A stretch of 64,000 bases of DNA from Sepioteuthis lessoniana (taxonomy: Eukaryota; Mollusca; Cephalopoda; Myopsida; Loliginidae): positions 25,856,086-25,920,085 of the forward strand of contig OY757939.1 in assembly GCA_963585895.1 (NCBI GenBank), given 5' to 3'. The position numbers and the translations under genes are program-made. Shown here in pieces: positions 1 to 11,108 of the stretch. The notes beneath the pieces were generated by a model. That model was not told where the DNA came from. It worked only from the letters and a program-made list of their open reading frames with translations, and did no database searches. The number at the start of each line of letters is the position of its first letter. Position 1 is the stretch's first letter.

Positions 1-203
1 TATACATCTTCACCTTAGCAGTCACATGGATCAGTTCATTTTCTATTCATCTTTGTGATGATGAGTTGTGTTACTATTTTTTATTTGTAAAGACACGTTG
101 ATTGAATTGAAATTCTTGTACTTTGCGTAAAGTAAACATTATATCCCTCGAAGAACGTTGGGTAATTGTAATCATCGTCACTGATGCCTGCAACAACACG
201 AAA

Positions 204-566
204 GATTCACGAACGCATTATACACAAAGAAATCGCTTAAAAAGGTTCGTGAGAAAAACACATAAATAGAAAAAACAACAAAATTTAGTAAGACAGTCAA
301 AATAATGCAAGAATGCGTTATACTCAAAGAAATCGATTGAAAAGGTTCGTGAAAAAAACACATAAAAAGAAAAAAACAATAAAATTTAACGGGTCAGTCA
401 AAATGATTCAAGAACGCACTATATACAATGAAAGTAAATTTAACAGGTTGATAAAAAACACACATATAAGAGGTAAAAACTACAAAATTTTACAGGTTGA
501 TTAAATGATTCAAGAACGCAGCATACACAAGTAAAATAATTTAACAGATTTGTATGAGGAAAATGA
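204..566. repeat. ~101 bp tandem repeat, about 3.6 units
   Basis: The word GAACGC recurs at 211, 412 and 514 (GAATGC at 311), giving periods of 100, 101 and 102 bp. Each unit carries a CACATA...AAAA stretch and ends near a GTCAGTCAAAAT-like or GTTGATTAAATG-like segment. The third and fourth units are more diverged than the first two. No coding potential is claimed. Confidence 0.85.
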
Positions 567-654
567 CAAAAGGCGAAAACAAATCCTGGCCACATAACTT
601 GCCCATTTCTAAGTTAAAATGTTATTTCTCCTGCCAATCTAAAAGTAAAGTAGA

Positions 655-905
655 GTAAATAAAGTTAATGACCTTAGACGAGGGTGACAAAAAGGCTCCC
701 TTTTCAATAGCTGCAAAACCGACGTGTAGGGGAAGGCGTTACTCCATTCCCTAGATTGCTCCACTTTACCCTTGATCCTTCACTTATAATGCTGAGTGTT
801 AAGCAAGGTGGCATCAAGTACCATTTTTTAAGTCTTTGGTATAACTCGACCGGGGATTGAACCCCAGTCTTCCGGACCATTGGCGAAAACTCTACTCGTT
901 AGGCC
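655..905 (-). mobile_element. SINE-1 copy (tRNA-derived SINE)
   Basis: On the minus strand the head reads as a tRNA-like region: an A-box-like TGGCCTAACGAGTAGAG and a B-box-like GGTTCAATCCCCGG, then a body shared with copies at 11.1, 40.8, 45.6, 47.8, 47.9, 53.4 and 61.5 kb (conserved blocks TGGTACTTGATGCC, TCAGCATTATAAG, GGATCAAGGGTAAAG) and a tail ending near GGTCATTAACTTTA. tRNA-derived SINEs are known from octopus. Assignment to a named family is not attempted. Non-coding. Confidence 0.85.
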
Positions 906-914
906 AATGGAATG

Positions 915-921
<7 letters not shown>

Positions 922-1000
<79 letters not shown>

Positions 1001-1074
1001 ATGAGCAAAAATAATCATTCTTTAATATATATATATATATATATATATATTAAAGAATGATTATTTTTGCTCAT

Positions 1075-1147
<73 letters not shown>
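922..1147. repeat. 226 bp near-perfect palindrome with (CA)n ends
   Basis: Reading inward from the left: (AC)n, (TA)n, a 30-33 bp unique segment containing TAATGAGCAAAAATAATC, then (TA)n. From the centre near 1037 the reverse complement follows in the same order and ends in (GT)n. The unique segments at 994-1026 and 1047-1083 appear to match perfectly. It could extrude as a cruciform or be an inverted-duplication artefact. Confidence 0.9.
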
Positions 1148-1149
<2 letters not shown>

Positions 1150-1839
1150 AAACTGACATCACTCATAAAATGAACTTACACTAATGACGTAAAGAAACCG
1201 TTAAAAATATATAATGTGCTTACATCTAAGGCCGTAAGTGTGGAAGCATTTAAAAATGAATGCGAGAGTTTTCTCATGGTATTTTCAGGAAACTTTTCCT
1301 CTTCATCTGACGATAAAAAAAAATGACCAATAAATTGGTGTGATGTCATCGACAGGAAGTAAATTCGAGTCGTTAATATGTGTTTCTGTCTTGTTTGTGA
1401 TTGATAAATGTAGCATAAAGTTTGTTTTTGTTTATTTATTTTTAGATTAAATACTAAATTTAAAAAGAAAATAATAAAGATAAGAATGCAAGATTTATTT
1501 CCTCGGGGTAAATTTGTTTCGCAGATTTTGTTTTTCGTAGTTCTTGCGAAATAAACGCTTAGATGTCATGTTTACGTTATGGATTGCTTCAGCGTTTCGC
1601 TCTAAAGAATCTATGGTAACGGGAAATTAAGAGATAAATAGTATATTGGGGTCACACTAGTTATTAAAGATTACATCGAAAAAGAAAAAAAGAAAGAAAA
1701 ACGTGATTCAACATATAATAAAAATATATATTTCAAACATATGTTAGTTTAAAAAAAGGACTTGTTACGTTAGAGTTTTGGATTCTAAATTATCTTTTTT
1801 CTTTTTGAAATTAATCAGTTTAATGTTGGGTACAAAGAT

Positions 1840-1846
<7 letters not shown>
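1148..1846. other. Unassigned AT-rich stretch
   Basis: No long open frame, no recognisable repeat family and no RNA gene seen. A purine-rich run of AAAGAAAA type lies near 1680. Confidence 0.4.
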
Positions 1847-1888
<42 letters not shown>

Positions 1889-1922
1889 TGTGTATGTCTG
1901 TCTGTCTGTGTGTGTGTTTGTG
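1847..1922. repeat. (TA)n(TG)n composite microsatellite
   Basis: About 20 TA units followed by a TG-rich run with interspersed CTGT. The order TA then TG matches the other composite microsatellites of the window. Confidence 0.9.
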
Positions 1923-2246
1923 TTAGCCACAGTTCGTGCCAAATGGAAAGTGTTTATAATCGATCTAAAATGTCTGTTCATTTCAAAGATTGAACAGTAA
2001 CTATCTTTTTGATCATACTCCATTGACATGAACTTTAGTTTCTCGCATTGCATTCTGGGAGATTAAATATATTATCTTATTTTACCTTTCTTCTATATCT
2101 TTTTTATTATTTAATTTTTTCACTCACAACATATCTCAAATTTTATCTTTCAGCTGCAGTTGTTGCTGTTTTGCTTATATTTTTTTGTTTGTTTTTGTAT
2201 TTATACATTATGAGAAAAGGCTTTAAACTGATTTGTTTTGAGGAAA

Positions 2247-2250
<4 letters not shown>

Positions 2251-2341
<91 letters not shown>
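2251..2341. repeat. (TA)n(TG)n composite microsatellite
   Basis: TA units from 2251 to about 2308 with one AAA interruption, then TG units to 2341. The preceding 1923-2250 stretch holds nothing recognisable. Confidence 0.95.
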
Positions 2342-2342
<1 letters not shown>

Positions 2343-2379
2343 AAACATTAAATTCCAAATAAAGCCGTCGATAAAAAAG

Positions 2380-2556
2380 AGTCAGTTGATTTTTGTATGT
2401 AATGCCGTATCAATCTTTGTCGGTCATAAGGGTGTTCAGACATTTCATAAGGGCATTAATGCAAAAGTAAACGTAATGGTGGGACTGGAATTCGAACTTG
2501 CTTACCATGATGCCGCAACCCACAACGCTAACCACTACATCACGGAGACGCCCAAT
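2380..2556 (-). mobile_element. SINE-2 copy, degraded
   Basis: Plus-strand block GACTGGAATTCGAACTTGC is the reverse complement of a B-box-like GTTCGAATTCC, followed by a degraded head with CACTACATCACGGAGACGCC. The body word AAAGTAAACGTAATGG and tail word CGTATCAATCTTTGT are shared with other SINE-2 copies. The tail is eroded. Confidence 0.7.
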
Positions 2557-2801
2557 GAAAATGAATAAAAAAAGGATTTCATAAAAACATTTTATTCGCT
2601 TCACTGCCAGTTTCATATATATATATATATATATATATAAGACGTTATATATTAATGCTACAAAATCAACTGCTGTATAGCCAACAAAACCTTCATCGGA
2701 TGATAAATCTGCAGTCAGATATGATTTGGGGGCCAATGCATCTTGACCCTTAGGTATCTATTCAACAGCTTTGAGCATATATATATATATATATATATAT
2801 G

Positions 2802-3136
2802 AAGAAAGCAGAAAAAACATAATCCAAATAGATGAATTTATTATGAAAGTCGACGTTGAAAGTTTCGGCTTCAGTAACCATCATCAGGACTTGCATATCA
2901 GAATAGTTCTCATAGCGATGGATGCTTGCTGAGATAAAAGGAGCAAATGAAAAGTCTACAACGAAAAGATACAAATGTGCACATAGCGTTCATAATTCAA
3001 AAGTGTTAAGAACGTGGTTGGCACGTAGAAAAATATTTGAACATGTTGGATTTCCCAAAGAAACGAGACAAAACCTCCCGTTTATGCAAAGACAAGTAAG
3101 TTTTCATATATACTGTTAGATTTTGATCCATATTTA

Positions 3137-3140
<4 letters not shown>
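2802..3140 (-). mobile_element. Penelope-like terminal (pLTR-type) fragment with hammerhead-like motif
   Basis: The minus strand begins with GAAAGTAAATATGGATCAAAAT at 3140, a word also found at 10.85 kb next to another hammerhead-like locus. It ends after the hammerhead-like core at 2847-2892 and a flank reading AATAAATTCATCTATTTGGA. PLE terminal repeats are known to carry hammerhead ribozymes; linking this piece to a PLE rests on that motif and on the PLE coding fragment at 44.7-45.5 kb. No RT frame is visible here. Confidence 0.5.
2847..2892 (-). ncRNA. Hammerhead-ribozyme-like motif
   Basis: On the minus strand: stem I AAGTC/GACTT (5 bp), core CTGATGA, stem II GGTT/AGCC (one G-T pair) with an ACTGA-like loop, GAA, stem III ACTT/ACGT (one mismatch) with loop TCA, then C as the cleavage-site nucleotide. 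The order and spacing match a type I hammerhead with a very short stem III. The stem III mismatch suggests weakened activity. Confidence 0.55.
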
Positions 3141-3202
<62 letters not shown>

Positions 3203-3203
3203 C
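3141..3203. repeat. (CA)n(TA)n composite microsatellite
   Basis: Twenty CA units followed by about 11 TA units, in the same polarity as elsewhere in the window. Confidence 0.95.
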
Positions 3204-4016
3204 GTACAGTTTCAGATTTAAACTATCTAGATTTCACCTACTTGGTAGATTACTTCTGACTCTGTAGGTATTCGTATTTCGATCTATTTAGCGTATTGAC
3301 CACTCTAACTTAACGTATTCTGTCGATGTTTTTTTTTTACTCGAAATTGTGATAGTGGTTGATTATTTTAAAGAAGTACGAATTTTTTGAGACTTTTCTT
3401 TATTTATGGATTTTTTCTCCGAAATATCAGTTTGTAGAATATCGTAAGAATGATAGAATAGGTGTAAACCTAATATATATATATATATAAGTTATTGGTA
3501 CATATAAATTTATACAGATAAATGCTTAGAGACTTATGCAATGAGGAGATAACAATAAATGGAGAAAAAACATCTATTGAAATCCGGGCATTCAAAACTA
3601 CTCGATTCTGTTATCTGCGAGCATTTGAATGCTATAAATTGTTATGCACTTTATGATAATGATGAGTGCTTTGGTGTCTTGCATTGAGCTAGGACAAAAC
3701 AATATTTAGTTGTCCAAGAACCCCTTTACATCCTATATTATAAGCCAAGTCTGTGCAAGTAAAATCCAAAGCATTCCTTGAATTTAACAGGAGATGATTG
3801 TTGCTTGACTAAGGCTGGTTTTAATTCCTTTTTCCCTTTGTCTTGCGACTATTCTCATCTTCACCCCCTTTTAATCAATTAATCAATTTACATTGTTTTA
3901 AACGACTTCCGATAGGGTTTCTTGACAAATATCGGATGAAAGGGCCCTTGCGATTCCAATAATTTTTTCGCCATTCATTGTTATCTTCTCATTGCATATG
4001 TCTCTTCGCATTTGTC
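3204..4016. other. Unassigned stretch
   Basis: AT-rich, with a short TA run at 3472-3489. No repeat family or coding frame recognised; the stretch from 3560 to 4000 looks like ordinary low-copy intergenic DNA. Confidence 0.35.
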
Positions 4017-4040
4017 TATATATATATATATATATATATA

Positions 4041-4944
<904 letters not shown>

Positions 4945-4945
<1 letters not shown>

Positions 4946-5312
4946 TTAGTGGTTTTGAGTGTTGCTATCTAGCACTAATACACTAATAGTTTTATTTGCG
5001 CATGGTTAAATGGTCTCCAGTATTGCTATTTAATACTAATAATTCTATTAAGAGAAATGGTTTCAATTCTAGTAAATTATTAAACTGTTTTGTTTGATCC
5101 AAAGATCTAAGCCTAATATATACTCCCACTCCGGTTCAGAGTGGGGCTGTGAGCAATGTCAATCAAGGGGTACTTCACATTCCCCTGACATCAAGGACTG
5201 GAGTCTCACCATCAAATGTTTTAGTGTCATATACAGGACACTCTGTGAAGGTGTGTCTTACCCCTTTGCAGAAGATGCAGATAGAGTGTTCTACAGCTCT
5301 CATGTCTGTGTG
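4945..5312 (-). mobile_element. F3 retroposon copy
   Basis: The internal minisatellite portion (word AGTATTGCTATTTAATACTAAT) spans 4945-5090 and the conserved head 5110-5312, containing CAGAGTGG, the hairpin word GTGTCATATACAGGACAC and TTCTACAGC. The tail is absent and replaced by (TA)n. Confidence 0.75.
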
Positions 5313-5881
5313 TGTCTTTATGTCTGTGAACTGTGCTTTTACTTACTTTTAGAATGGCCACCTAGTCGTTTTAAGTTTAATATAGTATGGCGTATATAAT
5401 TTTTTTCCATATTCAGGACGGTATAATAAAAACTAAATAGAAATTTGTAAATTGTTTGCTGTACGACCTTTTAGATTGATTAATGCATATCGTTTATTAG
5501 CCCCTATCAAAATTCATAAACATTTAATGCATTAGGATTTTAAATATATTGAAAAACTTGGATTTCTACTAAAATTATTTGTTATTTATATACCTTATTA
5601 TAAACGTGTAAAGCTGTAATCATTTTTAGAAGAATGTGTGAAAAAAAGATTATATCAATATATAGCTAAACAATAAAACATATACCATTTTGCAAAAAAT
5701 TATATCCTGAAAAATGATTTTTAATGAAAATTTCAATGTTGAACGATATTAATATTGAAGTGCAATGTGGTTGTCTCTGGTAATATAACTTGATTTTTAG
5801 AAATAAAGATTTATTTCATATAACTAACAAAATAAAACTAGGGACCGATCACATTTTTAATATCAGGACATTTAACGCACC

Positions 5882-5883
<2 letters not shown>
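5313..5883. other. Unassigned AT-rich stretch
   Basis: No repeat family, RNA or coding frame recognised. Confidence 0.35.

Positions 5884-5920
<37 letters not shown>
5884..5920. repeat. (TA)n microsatellite
   Basis: Uninterrupted TA run of about 18 units. Confidence 0.95.
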
Positions 5921-5923
<3 letters not shown>

Positions 5924-6084
5924 GACATTATTCATTCACCCTCGTCTCATAATAGTGTAATGTGAATTTCCATTTACATATTTGCACGAGGTATTACTCG
6001 ACTTTGAAAATGAAAGAAGAGTTTGGTGGACTACATTATTTGATCTTTTCTATTTTGCTCTTTCATTTTCTCCTTTTTAATATC

Positions 6085-6670
6085 CGGTACTTTCTTTCTT
6101 TCTTTCTTTCTTTCTGTTTTTCTTTTCTTTCAGCTTATTCTCTCTTCGTTTTAAGTTTTCTTTCTTTCTTTCTTTTTTCTTTCTTTCTTTCTTTTCAACA
6201 TATTCTGTCTTTGTTTTCACCTTTCATGTTCTCTTTGTTTGTTTGTTTGTTTGTTTGTTTCTTTCATAAGATTTTTCTTTCCTTCCAACTTATTCTCTCT
6301 TCGATTTTACGCTTCTTTCTTTCTTTCTTTCTTCATTTTAAAAAAATTTTTTTTGTTTTCAGCTTATTCAGTTTTTTTTTTGTCTTTCATGTCCTGTCTT
6401 TCTTTCTTTCTATCTTTCTATCTTTCTTTCTTTCTTTCTTTCTTTCAATTAATTTTTTCCTTTCAACTTATTCTATTTTTATACTTTTCAAATTTTGTTT
6501 TATTTCTTTGTTTTGTTTTTTTTCATGTTTCTTCTATTTCTTTCAGGGTTTTTTTCCCGCCTAAATTATTATATCTTCATTTTTACCTGTCATTTCTTTC
6601 TTTCTTTCTTGCTTTTTTTTTCTTTCTTTCTTTCCAACTTATTCTTTTTGGTTTTCGTCTTAGTTTTTTC
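6085..6670. repeat. CTTT-rich polypyrimidine tract
   Basis: Nearly 600 bp dominated by (CTTT)n with recurring spacers such as TTTCAACTTATTCT. The apparent open frames (runs of FLSF) are translations of the repeat, not genes. The strong pyrimidine strand bias gives potential for triplex DNA. Confidence 0.9.
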
Positions 6671-6775
6671 TTTCGTTTTTCCTCCTTCATACCGGTCGAT
6701 AGGGATCAGAATCCTCCGCAAAGGAATATAAAATCCCCACCCCAGAAAAATAGAAGCGGTATCATGAATATAACA

Positions 6776-6860
6776 TAGTTTAATGTCATTGTGGGTGTGT
6801 TTAACCTTCTCTAGAGGATGCAGTCAGCATATTCTACAGCCCTCGTGTCTGTCTGTGTGT
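6776..6860 (-). mobile_element. F3 head fragment
   Basis: Contains AGTTTAATGTCATTGTG and GATGCAGTCAGCATATTCTACAGCCC-type head sequence only. Confidence 0.55.
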
Positions 6861-6894
6861 CCTTCAAGTGAATTAATATATATATATGTATATA

Positions 6895-7195
6895 TATATA
6901 CTTTAATTGTTTTATGATTAGTTAAATGGTTTCAGGTGTCGCAATTCAATGTTAATAATTTTATTTGATATAAATAGTTTAAACTTGATTAAATTATTAA
7001 ACCGTTTGACCCATTGATATGAGCCTCCCGCTGAAAGTGAGAATGAGAGTAATGGCAATGAAAGAAATACTTCACATTTCCCAGAGCTGGAATCTCATCA
7101 TGAAATAGTTTAGTGTCTTATCCAGGACACTCATGGGGGTGTTTGACTCCTCTTCAAAGGATGTTGCATGCGTATTCTACATATTTATGTCTGTA
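6895..7195 (-). mobile_element. F3 retroposon copy, tail-less
   Basis: One or two minisatellite units (AGTTAAATGGTTTCAGGTGTCG) precede the head, which carries GTGTCTTATCCAGGACAC and GCGTATTCTACA. It adjoins the previous head fragment and a TA run. Confidence 0.7.
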
Positions 7196-7242
7196 AATAG
7201 ACTTTAAAAAGAATAATCAAAAAGGAGTTATCAATACACGAC

Positions 7243-7244
7243 TA

Positions 7245-7299
<55 letters not shown>
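7243..7299. repeat. (TA)n(TG)n composite microsatellite
   Basis: TA units followed by about 18 TG units, immediately upstream of LINE-A. Confidence 0.95.
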
Positions 7300-7301
<2 letters not shown>

Positions 7302-7302
7302 C

Positions 7303-8412
7303 TTAAAACCTAGAGGCGACAATACTATTTGTCGACTTTACCAAGGCCTTCGATACCATTCATAGAGGGAAGATGGAACAAATCCTACTTGCATACGGCA
7401 TACCAAAGGAGACCGTCGCAGCAATAACGATTCTCTATATAAACACCTAAGTGAAAGTACGCTCTCCGGATGGAGACACAGACTACTTCGACATTGTAGC
7501 AGGAGTACTGCAAAGGGGACAAACTAGTCCTATACCTCTTTATCATCTGTGTAGACTACGTGCTTAGAACATCGATTGAAAACAATCGGAGAAAACGGCT
7601 TTGAGCTGACAAAGAAAAGAAGTAGAAGGTACCCCGCAAAAACAATCACCGACGCCGACTACGCCGATGACATAGTGATTCTGGCAAATACACCCGTCCA
7701 AGCTGAAACACTAGTGCATACTCTGGAATGAACTGCTGCGGGCATTGGCCTCTATGTCAATGCACACAAAACTGAATATATGTGCTTTAATCAGACAGGC
7801 GACATTTCAGACATAGGCGGTAGTTCTCTGAAACTGCTTACCTAGTAAGCAGTGTCTCATCAACCTAAAAAGAGATTGACACGCAGCTAACGAAAGCATG
7901 AAGAGCTGTCGATAAGCTATCGGTCGTATGGAAGTCAGACCTGACCGATAAAATGAAACGCAGTTTCTTCCAAGTAGCGGTCGTCTCGATACTGCTATAT
8001 GGATGCACTACATAGACGTTAACAAAACGGCTAGAGAAAAAGCTAGACGGCAATTACACAAGAATGCTGCGAGCCATATTGAGCAAGCCCTGGAGGCAGC
8101 ACCCCACAAAGCACCAACTGTACGGCCACCTACCTCCTATCACGAAAACTATCAGAGTTAGACGAACCAGACATGCAGGATACTGCTGGAGAAGCAGGGA
8201 GGAGCTCATAAGTGATGTAGTCCTATGGACCGCCTCATATGGCCAAGCAAAAGCAGGACGACCAGCTCGAACCTACATACAGCAGTTTTGTGGGGATATG
8301 GGGTGTAACCCTGAGGACCAGCCAGATGCGATGAACAATAGGGAGGAGTGGCGAGAGAGGAACGGGGATATCCATGCTAGTTGCACAACATGATGATGAT
8401 GATGATGATATA
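7303..8412 (+). mobile_element. LINE-A (RTE-clade) fragment, RT to 3' end
   Basis: The longest LINE-A piece. Reading along the plus strand across frameshifts: an RT palm start (FVDFTKAFDTIHRGKMEQI), the catalytic YADD box at 7660-7671 (DADYADDIV), an ILLYGC-like segment near 7990, then the C-terminal run KTIRVRRTRHAGYCWRS and KAGRPARTYIQQFC. It ends in a (GAT)n run, typical of RTE elements. It is 5'-truncated (no endonuclease domain) and has several frameshifts and stops, so it is dead. Eight other fragments of this family lie in the window. Confidence 0.92.
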
Positions 8413-8984
8413 TAAATTACACCGAGCAAAATATATTAATAACAAAATAGTTTATAAATATACTTCATTATAATTTATTTCATCAGTATATAGAAAACTC
8501 ATCTGATGAAACTCCATCTGATGAGCTAGTCAGTCGACTCTATATATAGAGAGAGGGAGAGAGAGAGAGAAAGAGAGAGATTATTTATTCTCACCTGCTC
8601 TCACTTTAGTTTAAGGTGAATTTCAGATGCATCCAACCATAGTTCTCGTGCTCTGGAGAATTTTTAGTATCTCCTTATTGCCATTACTCCCAGGTCAACT
8701 ATGACATGGAGGGATTATACCGGTTAGGGTTCCTGTGATGTATCAAACGGATCTCTTTCAAAATGGAAAGGAATGTTTGATGCCATATAAGTGCAGGCAA
8801 ATAAATGATTGTTGTTATTCAATAGGTATAGTCTTTTTAAACAATAATTATGTATAAATTACAATTATTAGTTTATTAAGAATACTTTATTTTTTCATTT
8901 AAGGGAATAGGTGCCTGAATCCAAATGATAAAACAATGACAATGACCTTGTAAATAATCGTGTGCAAAAGAAATACTTACATTT
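8413..8984. other. Mostly unassigned; possible PLE-tail remnant at 8455-8545
   Basis: Around 8455-8545 the minus strand reads ACTGATGAAATAAATTATAATG, resembling the arm of the palindrome at 10.7 kb, and a 15 bp word CATCTGATGAAACTC/CATCTGATGAGC is repeated. A short GAGA run lies at 8554-8580. The remaining sequence is not recognised. Confidence 0.3.
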
Positions 8985-9600
8985 GATCGGCCTTGTTCAA
9001 CGGGTTGCAGAATACACCAACAGCATCTTTGCACAGGGGTAACATCCCTCTCCCATCGAGTATCCCGGATATGAAATTAAACAATCTGACAGTGAAGTTC
9101 CAGTAATGAAAGAGCTTGGGGGAATATAGAACTCTTTCCTTGCCTTTGCTCCCAGGTCCATTCTGTCCTGGAGTGGTAGCACCTGATAGGTTCCTCTCTA
9201 AGAGTCAAATAGAGCTGTTTGGCATTTAAACTGTGTCCTTTGGCATTTAAACTGAGTGCAAATAAATAACTTAGACTAAATTGAATTGTTTCAAATAGAA
9301 CTATTTGATCATTTAACTGTGTAAACGAATGACGAATGTTCAATTGAAGTGTTAGTGATTGTAATACTTAGAACCATTTAACTTTGTTAACTTATGCCCA
9401 ATTGAATTTTTTTTAATGGCACTGTTTGATCATTTAACTGTGTAAACGAATGACAGATGTTTAACTGAATTATAAGTGGTACATAGCAATACATGGGACC
9501 ATTTAATTTTGTTGACTTATGCCCAATTGAATTTTTTTAGATAGAACTGTTTGATCGTTTGACGGTATGTATCCACAATATGTGTTTACAAATCATATAT
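8985..9600 (+). mobile_element. F3 retroposon copy, head to minisatellite
   Basis: The head reads forward on the plus strand (GGTTGCAGAATACACC, GAAGTTCCAGTAATG, GGAGTGGTAGCACCTGATAGG), followed by at least three minisatellite units with AATAGAACTATTTGATCATTT. The tail is missing; the copy abuts the next one in opposite orientation. Confidence 0.8.
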
Positions 9601-9609
9601 TTATGTTTG

Positions 9610-10243
9610 TTTGTTTGTTTTTTTTTTTTGGAATATCAACATTTGTAGGTTATTCAATGCCAAATCCATTTTTAAACAAATAGTCAGTTTTATTTCAGAC
9701 AATTCAGTTTATCATAAGTTCACTCTTTAATTGTCAAAAGCATTTCTATTTCAAGATATTCAGTTTAATCAAACATTTCTAATTCAGCTAATTCAGTTTT
9801 GTATAAGTATAGATTTTGTTTACAGAGTTAGATGTCAAAATAGTTCTATATTAAACAATTCACTTTAGCGTAAGTACAGTTTCAATGTTAAAACAGTTCT
9901 GTTCCAACCAGTTTAGTTTAGCATGAGTACACAGTTTAATTGTCAAAAAATTTCTATTTCAAGGTATTCAGTTTAGTCAAACAATTCTAATTCAAACAAT
10001 TCAGGTTAGTATAAGTAATCAGTTAGTTCTATTCAACCCATAGATAGATCCCAAACGGGCCAGAGTGGACATGGGAGTAATGGCAATAAAGGGGTGCTCC
10101 GCATTCCCCGAAGCCCCAGCATCACTAGAACCTCTCCATCAGATTGTTTAGTGTCATATCCAGGACACTCGTTCGGCGGTTGGGGTCTTACCCCTCTGCA
10201 GAGGTGCAGTCTATCGATTCTACAGCCCCAGCCGACTGGGCAA
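9610..10243 (-). mobile_element. F3 retroposon copy, nearly complete
   Basis: Starts at 9630 with the tail (ATATCAACATTTGTAGGTTATTC, then AATGCCAAATCCA), continues through about seven minisatellite units (word CAATTCAGTTTAGCATAAGT) and ends in the head with CAGAGTGGACATGGGAG, GTGTCATATCCAGGACAC, CCTCTGCAGAGG and CCCCAGCCGACTGGGC. It lies tail-to-tail with the preceding copy. Confidence 0.88.
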
Positions 10244-10676
10244 TCATATATTTAATACATATGTAATAACAGGATTTAGCATTTGATAATGAACAATGGT
10301 TGATATGCCATAAAACCCACCAAAACCAAATCCTACACTTGAAACAGTCACCTGTGTGGTGAGAGTGAACTAAGGCAAGGAGTAATGGTAGCTCTATCGA
10401 GCTAATGTCTTAATTAATCTTTTTCTGATACAATCGATTACGATCATGGCTTTGAATGGTGAAAACCGTGCGATTGCTGTTTAGACGTTTTCTGTTATGG
10501 CTGATGAATTCGTAATCGATGCAATGAGGGCTTTTCGTGTTCAAATTGTGTCGGAATGATGATATATGAGGAATATCATATAAATCTACGTGAGTGCTCG
10601 ATGTATATGGCTATGGTTACATATCTTTTTCCTTTCTGGATTATATAACAAAGCTCACATACAAAGCGTAAACTGT
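10244..10676. other. Unassigned stretch with F3/SINE tail remnant
   Basis: Plus-strand GATATGCCATAAAACCCACC near 10298 is a short F3/SINE-2 tail remnant. The rest is not recognised. Confidence 0.4.
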
Positions 10677-10678
10677 GA

Positions 10679-10834
10679 AATTAGAAGGAAGCTCAAACCT
10701 GGTTAAATTGTCATTATAAATTTATTTCAGCTGAGAATGTCATTATACTCTCCGTCTCCTCAGATGACTATGCATGTCTCCGACGAAATAAATTTATAAT
10801 GACAATTTAACTAGGTTTGAGTTTCCTTTTAATT
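10679..10834. repeat. Inverted repeat, ~50 bp arms
   Basis: Arms at 10679-10728 and 10785-10834 are near-perfect reverse complements (AAATTTATAATGACAATTTAAC on the right arm, TGTCATTATAAATTTATTTC on the left), separated by a ~56 bp loop. The AATAAATTTATAATG word resembles sequence that follows hammerhead-like cores, so this may be a pair of inverted PLE termini. No transposase. Confidence 0.85.
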
Positions 10835-10876
10835 GCACACTACATATGAAAGTAAATATGGATCAAAATTCGACAG

Positions 10877-11064
10877 CATGAAGATAGCAGAAGACATAAT
10901 CCAAATAGGTGAATTTATTATGATGTAAAGTCGACGTTGAACGTTTCGGTTTCAGTAACCATCATCAGGACGTGGATGATGGTTACTGAAACCTAAACGT
11001 TCAGCGTCGACTTTATATCATAATAAATTCACCTCTTTGGATTATGTTTTTCTGCAATCTTCAC
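10877..11064. repeat. Inverted repeat, ~90 bp arms, carrying hammerhead-like arms
   Basis: The left arm (GACATAATCCAAATAGGTGAAT onward) and right arm (ATTCACCTCTTTGGATTATG) are reverse complements meeting near 10973. The left arm on the minus strand holds an intact hammerhead-like core; the right arm on the plus strand holds a decayed one (GGATGATGG... and TAAA instead of CTGATGA and GAAA). Confidence 0.88.
10928..10973 (-). ncRNA. Hammerhead-ribozyme-like motif (best core)
   Basis: On the minus strand: stem I GTC/GAC (3 bp), CTGATGA, stem II GGTT/AACC, GAA, stem III ACGT/ACGT with loop TCA, then C at the predicted cleavage site followed by GAC. All invariant core bases of the hammerhead consensus are present. 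Stem I is short because of one change relative to the 2.85 kb copy. Catalysis is inferred, not shown. Confidence 0.65.
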
Positions 11065-11066
11065 GC

Positions 11067-11107
<41 letters not shown>

Positions 11108-11108
<1 letters not shown>

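Noticed and set aside
657-905. tRNA genes at the A/B-box-like regions of SINE heads (also 15.75, 21.5, 30.3, 31.2 and 63.0 kb)
   Set aside because: None folds into a complete cloverleaf with a paired acceptor stem, and each continues into a repeated SINE body.
5962-6778. 200- and 179-codon frames rich in Phe, Leu and Ser resembling membrane proteins
   Set aside because: They translate the CTTT polypyrimidine tract; overlapping frames on the same strand are equally open.
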